A DNA stretch of 64,000 nt from Streptomyces tuirus (GTDB lineage Bacteria; Actinomycetota; Actinomycetes; Streptomycetales; Streptomycetaceae), in NCBI GenBank assembly GCA_018195615.1, contig JAGTPG010000002.1, positions 4,829,501-4,893,500 of the forward strand, given 5' to 3'. A program made the position numbers and the translations under genes. Shown piece by piece: positions 1-9,278 of the stretch (its first letter is position 1; each line of letters begins with the position of its first letter). A model generated the notes under the pieces. It saw only the letters and a program-made list of their open reading frames with translations, did no database searches and was not told the DNA's origin.

Positions 1-351
1 TTCTCCGAGGGAAGCTGCGGCAGCAGGTGACCGATCTTCTGGCCGAGAACCAGAGCGAGGGAGGCGGCTCCCGAACCCCTTCGGCGCGGAGACCCACGGG
101 ACCAACCATCCCAGGGTCTTGAGGGAGCCCTCTGTGCCGGGCTGCGTCCGCGACGGGATCGGGCGCAAGGACGCCGCCCTCGCGGTCGAGAACGGCAGGT
201 ACCAGGGGAAGAAGGCGATGCTCGTGCTGCTCCCGACGCTTCCGACGACACTCGGGTCACTGCCTACATCGTCGACGCGACCTGTGTCGATCATTCGGCG
301 TCCACCGCAGCGGGCAAGATCCTCCTGAAGCGTTCCTACCCGTCCTCCTGA
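1..351 (+). CDS. C-terminal end of an unidentified protein, possibly an anti-sigma factor (partial, frameshifted)
   Basis: A gene enters from the left edge and ends at TGA 349-351. It can only be read by joining three frames: about 3-90, 90-234 and 235-351. The last joint is a missing C after CTCCC near 232, after which the frame reads DASDDTRVTAYIVDATC and ends SYPSS. There is no recognisable domain in what remains. In Streptomyces the gene just upstream of trxB is usually a partner or anti-sigma protein of a SigM-like ECF sigma factor. The identification rests on that gene order only. The breaks look like sequence errors, not decay. Confidence 0.4.
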
Positions 352-520
352 GGGAGCGCTTGGTCCTCGCCGTGCGTGGTTACCCGCACGCGGTGCCGCA
401 TCACCGTGTGCCCGGACACAGTGGGAATGCGCGCCCCTTAGGATCCGTTGGGTGGGGTGAGAGTTCCGAGAGAAGCTCCCACCGGTCGAACGACGCAGAC
501 CAGAGACGAGGAATCAAGCC

Positions 521-1487
521 GTGAGCGACGTCCGTAACGTGATCATCATCGGCTCCGGGCCCGCCGGCTACACGGCGGCGCTCTACACCGCGCGCGCGTC
601 GCTGAAGCCACTGGTGTTCGAAGGTGCCGTCACCGCCGGTGGTGCGCTCATGAACACCACCGACGTCGAGAACTTCCCGGGCTTCCAGGACGGCATCATG
701 GGCCCCGAGCTCATGGACAACATGCGCGCCCAGTCGGAGCGCTTTGGTGCCGAGCTCGTCCCGGACGACATCGTGGCTGTCGACCTGGCCGGTGAGATCA
801 AGACCGTCACCGACACGGCCGGTACCGTTCACCGGGCCAAGGCCGTCATCGTCGCCACCGGTTCGCAGCACCGCAAGCTCGGTCTGCCGAACGAGGACGC
901 CCTCTCCGGCCGAGGGTGTCCTGGTGCGCCACCTGTGACGGGTTCTTCTTCAAGGACCAGGACATTGCCGTGATCGGTGGTGGCGACACCGCCATGGAGG
1001 AGGCCACCTTCCTCTCGCGGTTCGCCAAGTCCGTGACCGTCGTCCACCGCCGTGACACCCTGCGCGCCTCCAAGGCCATGCAGGAGCGTGCGTTCGCCGA
1101 CCCGAAGATCACATTCGTGTGGGACAGCGAGGTCGCCGAGATCCAGGGTGACCCGAAGCTCTCGGGCCTGAAGCTGCGCAACCTCAAGACCGGCGAGCTC
1201 TCGGACCTGCCGGTGACCGGTCTCTTCATCGCCATCGGCCACGACCCTCGCACAGAGCTCTTCAAGGCCAGCTCGACCTGGACGAAGAGGGCTACCTGAA
1301 GGTGGACGCACCGTCGACGCGCACGAACCTGACCGGTGTGTTCGGTGCCGGTGATGTGGTCGACCACACCTACCGTCAGGCGATCACTGCGGCCGGGACC
1401 GGCTGCTCCGCCGCTCTCGACGCCGAGCGCTACCTCGCCGCCCTCGCGGACGAGGAGCAGCCGGAGCCCGAGAAGACCTCTGTCTGA
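521..1487 (+). CDS. trxB: Thioredoxin reductase (NADPH), two apparent sequence-error frameshifts
   Basis: A flavoenzyme that reduces thioredoxin with NADPH in the cytoplasm. GTG start at 521 behind GACGAGG. The FAD-binding GSGPAG motif is near residue 10, the redox-active CATC pair near residues 136-139 and the NADPH-binding GGGDTA near residue 153. The C-terminal FAD segment includes GVFGAGDV. About 322 residues when rejoined, the normal family length. The frame breaks twice: one G is missing near 914 just before the CATC motif, and one G is missing near 1268 (ELFK-GQLDLDEE). All motifs survive in the joined product, so these are most likely sequencing errors. trxA follows 45 bp downstream and forms the usual trxBA pair. 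Confidence 0.93.
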
Positions 1488-1532
1488 CCCCTCCCTACCC
1501 GCCCCACGCACCAACCAGTTAAGGAGCCCGCC

Positions 1533-1865
1533 GTGGCCGGCACCCTGAAGAACGTGACCGACGACTCCTTCGAGCAGGACGTCCTCAAGAGCGACAAGCC
1601 CGTCCTGGTGGACTTCTGGGCCGCCTGGTGCGGTCCGTGCCGCCAGATCGCGCCGTCCCTCGAGGCGATCGCCTCCGAGTACGGCGACAAGATCGAGGTC
1701 GTCAAGCTGAACATCGACGAGAACCCGGGTACGGCCGCCAAGTACGGCGTCATGTCCATCCCTACGCTGAACGTCTACCAGGGTGGCGAGGTCGCCAAGA
1801 CCATCGTCGGCGCGAAGCCGAAGGCCGCGATCATTCGCGACCTCGAGGACTTCATCGCCGAGTGA
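1533..1865 (+). CDS. trxA: Thioredoxin
   Basis: A small cytoplasmic disulfide reductase of 110 residues, recycled by the reductase encoded just upstream. The WCGPC active site places the redox cysteines at residues 33 and 36. The conserved cis-proline loop (SIPTL) is present. GTG start at 1533 is set by the AAGGAG ribosome-binding site at 1521-1526. Complete, single frame. It ends 29 bp before a parS site and a strong hairpin terminator. Confidence 0.97.
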   Translation: MAGTLKNVTDDSFEQDVLKSDKPVLVDFWAAWCGPCRQIAPSLEAIASEYGDKIEVVKLNIDENPGTAAKYGVMSIPTLNVYQGGEVAKTIVGAKPKAAIIRDLEDFIAE

Positions 1866-1894
1866 CACGACTGGGCCGTCGCACCGGCGGTGCA

Positions 1895-1910
1895 TGTTTC
1901 ACGTGAAACA
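1895..1910. promoter_or_regulatory. parS centromere site (ParB binding)
   Basis: Perfect 16-bp palindrome TGTTTCACGTGAAACA, the consensus ParB-binding site of Streptomyces and most bacteria. It lies between trxA and its terminator, about 1 kb from parB. Confidence 0.95.
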
Positions 1911-1913
1911 CGC

Positions 1914-1940
1914 ATGGGCCAACCGGAAGGGTTGGCCCAT
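1914..1940 (+). terminator. Hairpin terminator of trxBA
   Basis: 11-bp perfect stem ATGGGCCAACC/GGTTGGCCCAT with a 5-nt loop (1925-1929), followed by TCGTTCT. It separates trxA from the convergent acetyltransferase gene. Confidence 0.75.
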
Positions 1941-1958
1941 TCGTTCTGCCGGTTGCTT

Positions 1959-2574
1959 CTACAGCGGTCGCAGCGCCGGTTCCTTCTGCACAGCTCCCAG
2001 GAGCCGGTCCAGCGCCATCTCCACGTCTTCCTTCCACGAGAGTGTCGACCTCAGTTCCAGCCTGAGCCGGGGATAGGTGGGGTGCTGCCGGACCGTCTTG
2101 AAGCCCACCGCCAGGAGATGGTCGGCGGGCAGCACACAGGCCGGTTCCTTCCAGCGCGCGTCACCGAACGCCTCGATCGCCTTGAAGCCCCGCCGCAGCA
2201 GATCCTTGGCGACCGTCTGGACCATCACCCGGCCCAGCCCTTGCCCCTGGTAGCCCGGAACGATGAACGAGGTCATCAGCTGAACAGCGTCAGGGGAGAC
2301 GGGACTCGTGGGAACGCCATGGAACGCGGGACATAGGCGGGAGGGGCGTAGAGCACGAAGCCCACCGGCACGTCGTCGACATACACCACCCGGCCGCAGG
2401 ATCCCAGTCCAGCAGGACGGCTGAGATCCAGGCTTCCTTCTCCAGAGCGGGCGTGCCCGCCTTTACCGCGGCCTCACCGCTGACCGGGTCGAGCTCCCAG
2501 AAGACACACGTGCGACAGCGCTTGGGAAGGTCCTGAAGGTTGTCCAGCGTGAGCGGTACGAGCCGGCGCCCCAT
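1959..2574 (-). CDS. GNAT-family N-acetyltransferase, two apparent frameshifts
   Basis: A predicted acetyl-CoA-dependent acetyltransferase of unknown substrate. ATG at 2574 opens a frame MGRRLVPLTLDNL with a CRTC cysteine pair. The acetyl-CoA motif QGQGLG lies in the C-terminal half, just after MTSFIVPGY. Two single-base losses split it: a G near 2402 (LLDW-GSCGRVVYVDDVPVG) and a C near 2303 (AFP-TSPVSPDAVQL). Rejoined it is about 205 residues. A GNAT gene between trxA and parB is the usual Streptomyces arrangement. It may be transcribed after parAB, although a hairpin at 2821-2863 intervenes. Confidence 0.8.
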
Positions 2575-2896
2575 GAAGGCTGTTCCTCGCTTCCTTCGCC
2601 CGCAGCAGCGTCACGGGCGGCTGTCAGAGCACTCCGTTCCCTGAGGAGACTGCCGATGAACCCACCGACCGCCCCAGCCCCAAACCGGCGCTCACCAGTC
2701 CGGTGCGGCTCATCGTTCGCATGGCCCCTGCCCTTCTCTCAGAGGTGCTGCCGGTGGGTTGCGCCGTACTCGAACGCATCGTATCCACGATGTGATTCCA
2801 TCGATACCGCCAGAAAGGAAAGAGCGGGCCACGTTCCGGTACACACCGGACACGGCCCGCTCTGCCGGAGGCACAGTGGAAGCTCCTGTCGGAGAC
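2575..2896. other. Intergenic region between the acetyltransferase gene and parB
   Basis: About 320 bp without a convincing gene. It holds the parB terminator hairpin (2821-2863) and presumably the promoter of the acetyltransferase gene. The short frames across it lack a start with a ribosome-binding site and show no conserved motif. Confidence 0.6.
2821..2863 (-). terminator. Hairpin terminator of parAB
   Basis: Outer stem AGAGCGGGCC/GGCCCGCTCT enclosing an inner TCCGGT/ACCGGA stem. On the minus strand it is followed by TTTCCTTTC. It lies 34 bp beyond the parB stop. Confidence 0.75.
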
Positions 2897-3993
2897 TCAG
2901 GACTCGCCTTCCTCGGCGTCGCCCTCCAGGAGACTCTTCTGCAGAACCGGCCCTCGCCCGGAGCGAGTGAGCCGAGGATCCGTTCGAGATCCTCCATGGA
3001 GGCGAACTCGACGGTGATCTTGCCCTTCTTCTGTCCCAGGTCGACCTTGACCCGCGTCTCGAAGCGGTCCGAGAGCCGCGTGGCGAGATCGGACAGCGCG
3101 GGAGAGACCCGGGCGCCGGCACGCGGCCCCTTGGGTCGCTGGGCCTTCTGGGCCGCGATCCCATCAGGGTCACGATCTCCTCGACTGCCCGCACTGAGAG
3201 CCCCTCGGCCACAATGCGATGCGCCAGCCTGTCCTGCTCCTCCGAGTCCTCGACGGACAGCAGTGCCCGCGCGTGGCCGGCGGAGAGCACCCCGGCGGCG
3301 ACCCGACGCTGCACGGCCGGCGAGAGCTTCAGCAGGCGCAGAGTGTTGGAGACCTGCGGGCGGGATCGGCCGATGCGGTCTGCCAGCTGGTCATGTGTGC
3401 AGTTGAAGTCCCTCAGCAACTGGTCGTAGGCGGCTGCCTCTTCCAGCGGGTTCAGCTGGGCGCGGTGCAGGTTCTCCAGCAGGGCGTCCAGGAGGAGCTT
3501 CTCGTCGTCCGTGGCCCGCACGATCGCCGGGATCGCCTCCAGGCCCGCCTCGCGGCAGGCCCGCCAGCGGCGCTCGCCCATGATGAGCTCATAGCGCGCC
3601 GGGCCCACCTGCCGGACCACAACCGGCTGGAGGAGTCCCACTTCCTTGATGGAGGTGATGAGCTCGGCCAGTGCGTCCTCGTCGAAGACCTCACGTGGCT
3701 GCCTCGGGTTCGGCGTGATGGCGTCGAGGGGGATCTCGGCGAAGTGTGCACCGATGGGCGCCGCAGCCGCAGCGGGAGTACTGGGCTGGGCCGGCTCCTC
3801 TGTTTCACGTGAAACAGTCGGCAGAGTCGCCACCTTCGCCGCGGCCACCCCCGGTCGTTCGGCAGCGCGGGCACTGCCGTGGGGGACGTCGAAGCGGCGC
3901 TCCCCGCCGCGGCTTGGGCCACCGACTTCTCCGTCGGGGCAGCAGGGATCAGTGCGCCGAGACCACGGCCCAGCCCCTCCGTCGCTCGCTCAC
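2897..3993 (-). CDS. parB: Chromosome-partitioning protein ParB, four apparent frameshifts
   Basis: A CTPase DNA clamp that loads at parS and spreads to organise the origin, with ParA, during sporulation septation. Rejoined, it starts GTG 3993 (VSERRRGLGRGLGALIP) and ends EEGES at TGA 2897-2899, about 365 residues. The core carries ITPNPRQPR, the GERRWRA CTP-binding motif, ENLHRAQLNP and the helix-turn-helix with GRSRPQVSN. Its C-terminal dimerisation end contains MEDLERIL. One base is missing at each of about 3974, 3852, 3150 and 2950, all in C or G runs. The start GTG overlaps the parA stop (GTGA), which fixes it and implies translational coupling. A parS site lies inside the gene. Confidence 0.93.
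3801..3816. promoter_or_regulatory. parS site inside parB
   Basis: Perfect TGTTTCACGTGAAACA in the parB coding region, where it encodes the VSRET segment of the N-terminal linker. Confidence 0.93.
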
Positions 3994-5066
3994 TGGATGC
4001 CCTCCACCATGCTCGGATCATTCTGCTGTGCACCGATGTGGGCGTGCGTCGCGTCATAGCTGACGCCAACGCCCTTCAGCGCAATCTCTCGTGCCGCCTC
4101 AAGATAGGAGAGGGCACCACTCGATCCAGGATCGTAAGTCAATACCGTCTGCCCATAGCTCGGCGCCTCCGAGATACGGACGGAACGGGGGATGCTCGTC
4201 CGCAGGACCTCGTCACCGAAGTGGGTGCGCACCTCTTCAGCGACCTGGGAAGCGAGACGCGTCCGGCCGTCGTACATGGTGAGCAGGATGGTCGACACAT
4301 GCAGGGCGGGGTTGAGGTGCCCCCGCACCAAGTCGACGTTGCGCAACAGCTGACCCAGGCCCTCCAGTGCGTAGTACTCGCACTGGATCGGGATCAGCAC
4401 CTCCTGGCCCGCCACCAACGCATTGACCGTCAGGAGACCGAGCGAGGGCGGACAGTCGATGAGGATGTAGTCCAGCGGCTGCTCGTACGCCTGGATGGCG
4501 CGCTGCAGCCGGCTCTCCCGTGCCACCAAGGACACCAGCTCGATCTCCGCACCGGCGAGATCGATCGTGGCGGGAGCACAGAAGAGGCCTTCGACATCGG
4601 GGACCGGCTGGACGACCTCGGAGAGCGGCTTGCTCTCCACCAACACGTCGTAGATGGACGGGACTTCGGCGTGATGGTCGATACCCAGCGCGGTGGACGC
4701 ATTGCCCTGCGGATCGAGGTCGACCACCAGAACCCGGGCACCGTGCACGGCCAGCGACGCGGCAAGGTTGACGGTCGTCGTCGTCTTGCCCACACCGCCC
4801 TTCTGGTTGGCGACCACGATGATTCGGGTCTGCTCAGGCCGTGGCAGGCCCTCACCGGCGCGGCCCAGAGCCTCCACCGCCAGTTGGGCAGCACGACCGA
4901 TGGGAGTGTCGTCCATCGGAGGCGGTGTTTCACGTGAAACATCCGCCCCCATCGACTCGGTACGGGGACCGGGGACCGGATCGGTCATCGGTCCCGCGAT
5001 GTTGGCGTCGGACCGCAAGGATTCACTCTCCTCGACTTCAGGCTCGCAATGAACAGAGCCTCCCAT
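3990..5066 (-). CDS. parA: Chromosome-partitioning ATPase ParA (Soj-type)
   Basis: A Walker-type cytoskeletal ATPase that moves ParB-parS complexes and, in Streptomyces, spaces origins before sporulation septation. The deviant Walker A KGGVGKTT lies near residues 89-96, followed by DLDPQGN and LIDCPPSLG. Intact and 358 residues from ATG 5066. I chose this start because GAAGGC lies just upstream and the protein then begins MGGSVHCEPEVEE. The frame is open further, to 5240, but that region contains a parS site and no ribosome-binding site. The first 80 residues are a poorly conserved tail that itself contains a parS-encoded VSRET. The stop overlaps the parB start by 4 bp. Confidence 0.95.
   Translation of the reverse strand: MGGSVHCEPEVEESESLRSDANIAGPMTDPVPGPRTESMGADVSRETPPPMDDTPIGRAAQLAVEALGRAGEGLPRPEQTRIIVVANQKGGVGKTTTTVNLAASLAVHGARVLVVDLDPQGNASTALGIDHHAEVPSIYDVLVESKPLSEVVQPVPDVEGLFCAPATIDLAGAEIELVSLVARESRLQRAIQAYEQPLDYILIDCPPSLGLLTVNALVAGQEVLIPIQCEYYALEGLGQLLRNVDLVRGHLNPALHVSTILLTMYDGRTRLASQVAEEVRTHFGDEVLRTSIPRSVRISEAPSYGQTVLTYDPGSSGALSYLEAAREIALKGVGVSYDATHAHIGAQQNDPSMVEGIQ
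4926..4941. promoter_or_regulatory. parS site inside parA
   Basis: Perfect TGTTTCACGTGAAACA within the 5' part of parA, upstream of the ATPase core. Confidence 0.93.
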
Positions 5067-5223
5067 GCCTTCGGGGTCGTGAACCAGTGAGGCCTGGCGT
5101 TCTGTGGAGAAATCCACCTCTGTGGACAACTCAGTTCCCTCATCGAGTGAACCGAGAGGCTTACGGTCGCGGGGTTCGGCCGCAGCGCGGCCACGACTGA
5201 TGATGCCGTGCAGCAGTGAGCGA

Positions 5224-5239
5224 CGTTTCACGTGAAACA
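5224..5239. promoter_or_regulatory. parS site upstream of parA
   Basis: CGTTTCACGTGAAACA, 15 of 16 bases matching the palindrome. It lies between rsmG and parA, about 160 bp upstream of the chosen parA start. ParB bound here could also affect the parAB promoter. Confidence 0.88.
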
Positions 5240-5353
5240 CGATGCACAGCAGCCGGGGCCGGATCGTCGCGACACTCCGGCATGCGTAGGTTTGGCAGCT
5301 TGTGTGGAGTACGTCTCGTCCGCAGGACGGATCAGTGAGGGATCAGCGACACA

Positions 5354-6124
5354 TCAGCGCCGTCGGCGCGCCCGCCCTGTCCGAGCCGCCTTGGCCCGCT
5401 TCGCGGCGAACCGCACGCCGCCAGGGCTCTCCCCGACCTCGACCCGTACGACCGTCGACATCGGGTCCACCACGCCCTCGCCGACATGCAGGATGGACGT
5501 CTCCACCGCACCCAGCTTGCTCAGGGCCGCCGACGCGCTCTTCAGCTCCTCCTCGGCGGTGTCGCCCTTGAGAGCGAGCATCTCCCCGTAGGGCCGCAGC
5601 AGGGGGATACCCCAGGTGGCAAGACGGTCGAGGGGCGCCACGGCCCGGGCCGTCACGACGTGGACCGGCGTGATCTTCCCCATGACCTCCTCGGCCCGGC
5701 CACGGACGACGGTGACGTGATCGAGACCCAGCAGTTCCACGACCTCGGTGAGGAAGTTGGTACGCCGCAGCAGCGGCTCCAGCAGCGTGATCTTCAGGTC
5801 CTCCCGGACCAGCGCCAGCGGAATGCCCGGGAGGCCGGCGCCCGAGCCGACATCGCACACCGTCACACCCTCGGGCACGACCTCCGAGAGCACCGCGCAG
5901 TTCAGCAGGTGCCGCTCCCACAAGCGGGGCACTTCACGCGGGCCGATGAGGCCGCGCTGCACGCCGGCCTCAGCGAGCAGCTCGGCGTACCGCACCGCAT
6001 CCGCGAAGCGATCGCCGAACACCTCGCGCGCCTGCTCGGGCGCGGGGGAAGCTCCGCTGCCTCCGTCACGGGGGACCGTCCTTCCGTACGGCGTCAGCGC
6101 ACCCAGCGCCGACACCAGAACCAC
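5354..6124 (-). CDS. rsmG: 16S rRNA (guanine-N7) methyltransferase RsmG (GidB)
   Basis: Methylates N7 of a guanine in the 530 loop of 16S rRNA (G527 in E. coli numbering); loss gives low-level streptomycin resistance in Streptomyces. The S-adenosylmethionine motif CDVGSGAGLPGIPLA is clear, as are the PREVPRLWERH and ARAVAPL segments. The basic tail ends RARRRR. The open frame begins at GTG 6124, but its first 25 residues look unnatural. GTG 6069 with GGAAGG upstream reads VTEAAELPP in another frame and joins the core if one base is missing near 6046. I therefore suspect the real start is 6069 with an error just inside it. It lies next to jag in the usual order. Confidence 0.92.
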   Translation of the reverse strand: MVLVSALGALTPYGRTVPRDGGSGASPAPEQAREVFGDRFADAVRYAELLAEAGVQRGLIGPREVPRLWERHLLNCAVLSEVVPEGVTVCDVGSGAGLPGIPLALVREDLKITLLEPLLRRTNFLTEVVELLGLDHVTVVRGRAEEVMGKITPVHVVTARAVAPLDRLATWGIPLLRPYGEMLALKGDTAEEELKSASAALSKLGAVETSILHVGEGVVDPMSTVVRVEVGESPGGVRFAAKRAKAARTGRARRRR

Positions 6125-6194
6125 CAGAACTATCAGGCTGACAAAGTTCGGCCCCGCCTGCGCAACAGACGGGGCCGGGAAACGTAGGGACCGA

Positions 6195-6707
6195 TCAGGC
6201 GGGAAGCACGACGACGAAGCGCTGCGGCTCCTCGCCCTCGGACTCGCTGCGCAGACCCGCGGCCTTGACCGCGTCGTGCACGACCTTGCGCTCGAACGGC
6301 GTCATCGGCTTCAGCTTCACGGCCTCACCGCTGCTCTTGGCCTCGGCGGCGGCCTTGGCACCCAGCTCGGACAGCTCGGAGCGCTTCCGGGCGCGGTATC
6401 CCGCGATGTCGAGCATCAGACGGCTGCGGTCGCCGGTCTCCCGGTGCACAGCCAGACGGGTGAGCTCCTGGAGCGCCTCCAGCACCTCGCCGTCACGGCC
6501 GACCAGCTTCTGCAGGTCGCGGCTGCCCGTGTCGCTGATGATCGACACGGAGGCGCGGTCGGCCTCGACGTCCATGTCGATGTCGCCGTCGAGGTCGGCG
6601 ATGTCGAGCAGACCCTCCAGGTAGTCCGCAGCGATCTCGCCCTCCTGCTCCAGGCGAGTCAGGGTGTCTGCACCCTCGGCAGCGGCGGAGGTGGTGCCTT
6701 CCGTCAC
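6195..6707 (-). CDS. jag: Jag/KhpB-like RNA-binding protein (KH-R3H)
   Basis: A 170-residue cytoplasmic RNA-binding protein normally encoded after yidC. The N-terminal part is acidic. The central KH-like region contains LVGRDGEVLEALQ. The C-terminal R3H part contains MTPFERKVVHDAV and ends RFVVVLPA. In other bacteria KhpB binds RNA with KhpA and affects cell elongation; its role here is inferred. GTG start at 6707 follows AAGGAGTCC. It is 15 bp from yidC, so the two genes are cotranscribed. Confidence 0.92.
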   Translation of the reverse strand: MTEGTTSAAAEGADTLTRLEQEGEIAADYLEGLLDIADLDGDIDMDVEADRASVSIISDTGSRDLQKLVGRDGEVLEALQELTRLAVHRETGDRSRLMLDIAGYRARKRSELSELGAKAAAEAKSSGEAVKLKPMTPFERKVVHDAVKAAGLRSESEGEEPQRFVVVLPA

Positions 6708-6722
6708 GGGATGGACTCCTTC

Positions 6723-8000
6723 TTACTTCTTGGACGGGGACTTGGGCCGCTGCGGACCCTTGCGCTGTCCGGACTGGGCCTTGCTGCGGGTACCGCCGGC
6801 GGGCTTCGCGCCGCCCTTCTTGGCAGCGGCGGCGGGCTTGGCGTCCTCGGGCTCGTCGGACTTGCTCAGCGACGTCTTCGGCTCGTGCTCACCGGCCGCC
6901 TTGGCGCCACCGGACTGCCGCTGGGCCTTGCTCTGCCGCTTGGGCTGCTGACGCTTCGGGGTGCCGGTGGTGATCGGCGCGCCGTCCTCGGCCTGAGCGG
7001 CGGCAGCGGATTCGCCCTTGATCACCGTGCCGTCGGCCTGGGCCGCGAGGCCCGCCTTGCTGAGGCCGTTGATGAACTTGCGCTCGAACTCGTTGCGGTC
7101 GCGTCCCTTGGCGACGATCGCCTTGACGATGGCCCGGTCGCGGCGCCGACCGACCTTGTCGTGCTGTGTGACGTGCTTGATCAGGCGCTCCAGGTACTCG
7201 GCCTGGGCCTTGGAACCCGGGGTCGGGTTGTTGCGGATGACGTACATCTGCTGACCCATGGTCCACACGTTGGTGGTCAGCCAGTAGACGAGGACACCCA
7301 CGGGGAAGTTGATGCCGAAGACGGCGAACATGACGGGGAAGACGTACATCAGCATCTTCTGCTGCTGCATGAACGGCGTCTTCACCGTGGTGTCGACGTT
7401 CTTCGTCATCAACTGGCGCTGCGTGAAGAACTGCGACGCCGACATCAGGACGATCATGACGGCGGTGACCACGCGGACGTCGGTGAGGGAGGCACCGAGC
7501 GCTTCCACCTTCGACGAGCTGTCGGTGAACTTCACCGCCAGCGGCGCACCGACGATGTGCGCCTTCTGCGCGCTCTGCAGCAGGTTCTCGTTGATCACGC
7601 CGATGGTGTCGTTCGACGCGATGCTGTTGAGCACGTGGTACAGAGCGAAGAAGAACGGAGACTGCGCCAGGATGGGAAGGCACGAGGACAGCGGGTTGGT
7701 GCCCGTGTCCTTGTACAGCTTCATCATCTCTTCGGACTGACGCTGCTTGTCGTTCTTGTAGCGCTCCTGGATCTTCTTCATCTCGGGCTGGAGCGTCTGC
7801 ATGGCCCGAGTCGCCTTGATCTGCTTCACGAAGAGCGGGATCAGGCAGATACGGATCAGGATCACCAGGGACACGATCGACAGGCCCCAGGCCCAGCCGG
7901 TGTCAGGGCCGAAGATGGCGCCGTACACCGTGTGGAACTGGACGATGACCCAGGAGACGGGTGTGGTGATGAAGCTGAAGAGGCTGGCAATCGTGTCCAC
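6723..8000 (-). CDS. yidC: Membrane protein insertase YidC/Oxa1
   Basis: Inserts membrane proteins, alone or with SecYEG. 425 residues from GTG 8000. The first membrane segment (about residues 10-55) leads to the coiled region LQPEMKKIQERYKND and the hydrophobic PLSSCLPILAQSPFFFALY. Further membrane segments lie around MIVLMSASQFF and the segment ending FPVGVLVYW. The last 130 residues form a long lysine/glutamine-rich cytoplasmic tail, usual for actinobacterial YidC. It sits between yidD (3 bp upstream) and jag. Confidence 0.96.
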   Translation of the reverse strand: MDTIASLFSFITTPVSWVIVQFHTVYGAIFGPDTGWAWGLSIVSLVILIRICLIPLFVKQIKATRAMQTLQPEMKKIQERYKNDKQRQSEEMMKLYKDTGTNPLSSCLPILAQSPFFFALYHVLNSIASNDTIGVINENLLQSAQKAHIVGAPLAVKFTDSSSKVEALGASLTDVRVVTAVMIVLMSASQFFTQRQLMTKNVDTTVKTPFMQQQKMLMYVFPVMFAVFGINFPVGVLVYWLTTNVWTMGQQMYVIRNNPTPGSKAQAEYLERLIKHVTQHDKVGRRRDRAIVKAIVAKGRDRNEFERKFINGLSKAGLAAQADGTVIKGESAAAAQAEDGAPITTGTPKRQQPKRQSKAQRQSGGAKAAGEHEPKTSLSKSDEPEDAKPAAAAKKGGAKPAGGTRSKAQSGQRKGPQRPKSPSKK

Positions 8001-8003
8001 TAA

Positions 8004-8378
8004 TCATGCTCCTTGGGCATGGGACGGTGTCTCTGCGGCCGGGCTCGAGGGACTGGACTGACTTGTGGGAGAAGTCTGTCCCTCGGTGGCCGGTTCGGCG
8101 GCGGAGGGCCCGCCCTTGCGTGCGCGCCACGCGTTACGCAGCATTTCGTGCCACCGCGGGCGCTTACGCGGCGGGACATGGTCCACACCACCCAGCGACC
8201 ACGGATTGCACCGCAGGATGCGCCAGGCCGTGAGTGCCGTTCCCTTGATGGCACCGTGCCGGTCGATGGCCGTGTAGCCGTAGTGGGAGCACGACGGGTA
8301 GTACTTGCAGACCGGCCCCAGCAGCGGACTGATCGTCCACTGGTAGAGCTTGATCAGAGCCAGCAGCGGGTACTTCAT
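8004..8378 (-). CDS. yidD: Membrane protein insertion efficiency factor YidD
   Basis: A small peripheral membrane protein (124 residues) that assists YidC-dependent insertion. Family hallmarks are LYQWTISPLLG, the CKYYPSCS cysteine cluster and CNPWSLGGVDHVP. The proline/serine-rich tail is not conserved. Its ATG (8376-8378) overlaps the rnpA stop as ATGA, which indicates coupled translation. Confidence 0.95.
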   Translation of the reverse strand: MKYPLLALIKLYQWTISPLLGPVCKYYPSCSHYGYTAIDRHGAIKGTALTAWRILRCNPWSLGGVDHVPPRKRPRWHEMLRNAWRARKGGPSAAEPATEGQTSPTSQSSPSSPAAETPSHAQGA

Positions 8379-8745
8379 CGCGCGCCCCCTCCCAGCAACC
8401 GCTGGAAAGCGGCATCCAGGTCTCGGGCCAGCTGTGCGTGGTCGGCGTCGCCCGCTCCGGGCAGCGCTCGTACGACTACCAGGCTACCGGGGGCAGCAGG
8501 GCGACTCGCTCGCGCATCAGGTGGCGAAGCCTGCGCTTCACTTTGTTGCGTACGACCGCTCCACCCACGGCCTTGCTCACGACGAAACCCGCACGCGTCG
8601 GGGGAGCGCTCTCCCCAGGCGCATGCGGGTCCGTGGCACCGCTTCGAAGGTGGACGACGAGGTGCGGGCGTCCTGCCCGGCGGCCCCGCCGTACCGCGGT
8701 CGCGAAGTCCTCGCGCCGCCTCAGCCGGTTCTCGGTGGGCAGCAC
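8375..8745 (-). CDS. rnpA: Ribonuclease P protein component, one apparent frameshift
   Basis: The protein subunit of RNase P, which matures tRNA 5' ends. GTG 8745 gives MLPTENRLRRREDF; the conserved RNR-type helix appears as VVRNKVKRRLRHLMRE. The open frame stops early after LLPP. Restoring one G near 8483 continues it as GSLVVVRALPGAGDADHAQ to a TGA at 8375-8377 that overlaps the yidD ATG. The span is one base short of a multiple of three, as a single deletion predicts. The product would be 123 residues. Confidence 0.92.
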
Positions 8746-8766
8746 GACGTCATGACCTGACCGGGA

Positions 8767-8904
8767 TCAGGCGGACAGACGGGCGCGACCCTTGCTGCGG
8801 CGGGACGCGAGAATCGCGCGGCCGGCACGGGTGCGCATACGCAGCCGGAAGCCGTGGGTCTTCGCGCGACGACGGTTGTTCGGCTGGAAGGTGCGCTTGC
8901 TCAC
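8767..8904 (-). CDS. rpmH: Large-subunit ribosomal protein L34
   Basis: A 45-residue, highly basic ribosomal protein, from MSKRTFQPNNRRR to KGRARLSA. GTG start at 8904. L34 is the first gene of the rnpA-yidD-yidC-jag operon and faces away from dnaA, the standard origin arrangement. Confidence 0.96.
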   Translation of the reverse strand: MSKRTFQPNNRRRAKTHGFRLRMRTRAGRAILASRRSKGRARLSA

Positions 8905-9278
8905 TCGGGGGCTCCAGAAGAAATCGGTAGTTGCGGGGTGCCGTCCTGGCTGTCACCGTGCGCCCACGAGTAGCTCGCAGTAACGCCCGAGTGCACCGCT
9001 GACCGATCACCCAAATGATCTGTGCCCATCGGAGGCAGGCGGCAGCAGCCATCGACAACTCGACCTGGTTACGGTACGCGCGGCTGCGCCATCCGGTCAA
9101 ACCAGCACCTGCCCGCAGACACTTGTCCACAGGCTGGGGACAACAACTTGAACCCTACCGGCCGCCCTGACTACCGTGACGGAACTCCGATTCGTTCCCT
9201 TATCCCTGCGCCGTCCGTCTTAGATCCCAACCCGTCCCAGAACCACACGTTCGTGGGACCTGCGAGAGAGCGTGCCCT
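8905..9278. promoter_or_regulatory. Divergent rpmH/dnaA promoter region with DnaA boxes
   Basis: 374 bp without a gene. It contains a consensus DnaA box TTGTCCACA (9123-9131) and a facing near-match TGGGGACAA (9135-9143). The pair is positioned as expected for DnaA autoregulation of the dnaA promoter. I cannot assign -10/-35 elements with confidence. Confidence 0.8.

Noticed and set aside
914..1270. Programmed frameshifting in trxB
   Set aside because: No slippery heptamer or stimulatory structure is apparent, trxB is not known to use it, and many neighbours carry the same kind of one-base loss.
5067..5240. ParA starting at 5240
   Set aside because: That start lies on a parS site with no ribosome-binding site; ATG 5066 has GAAGGC upstream and gives the expected length.
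5748..8003. 751-residue plus-strand open frame across rsmG, jag and yidC
   Set aside because: It spans three well-recognised minus-strand genes; leucine/glycine/arginine-rich with no family features.
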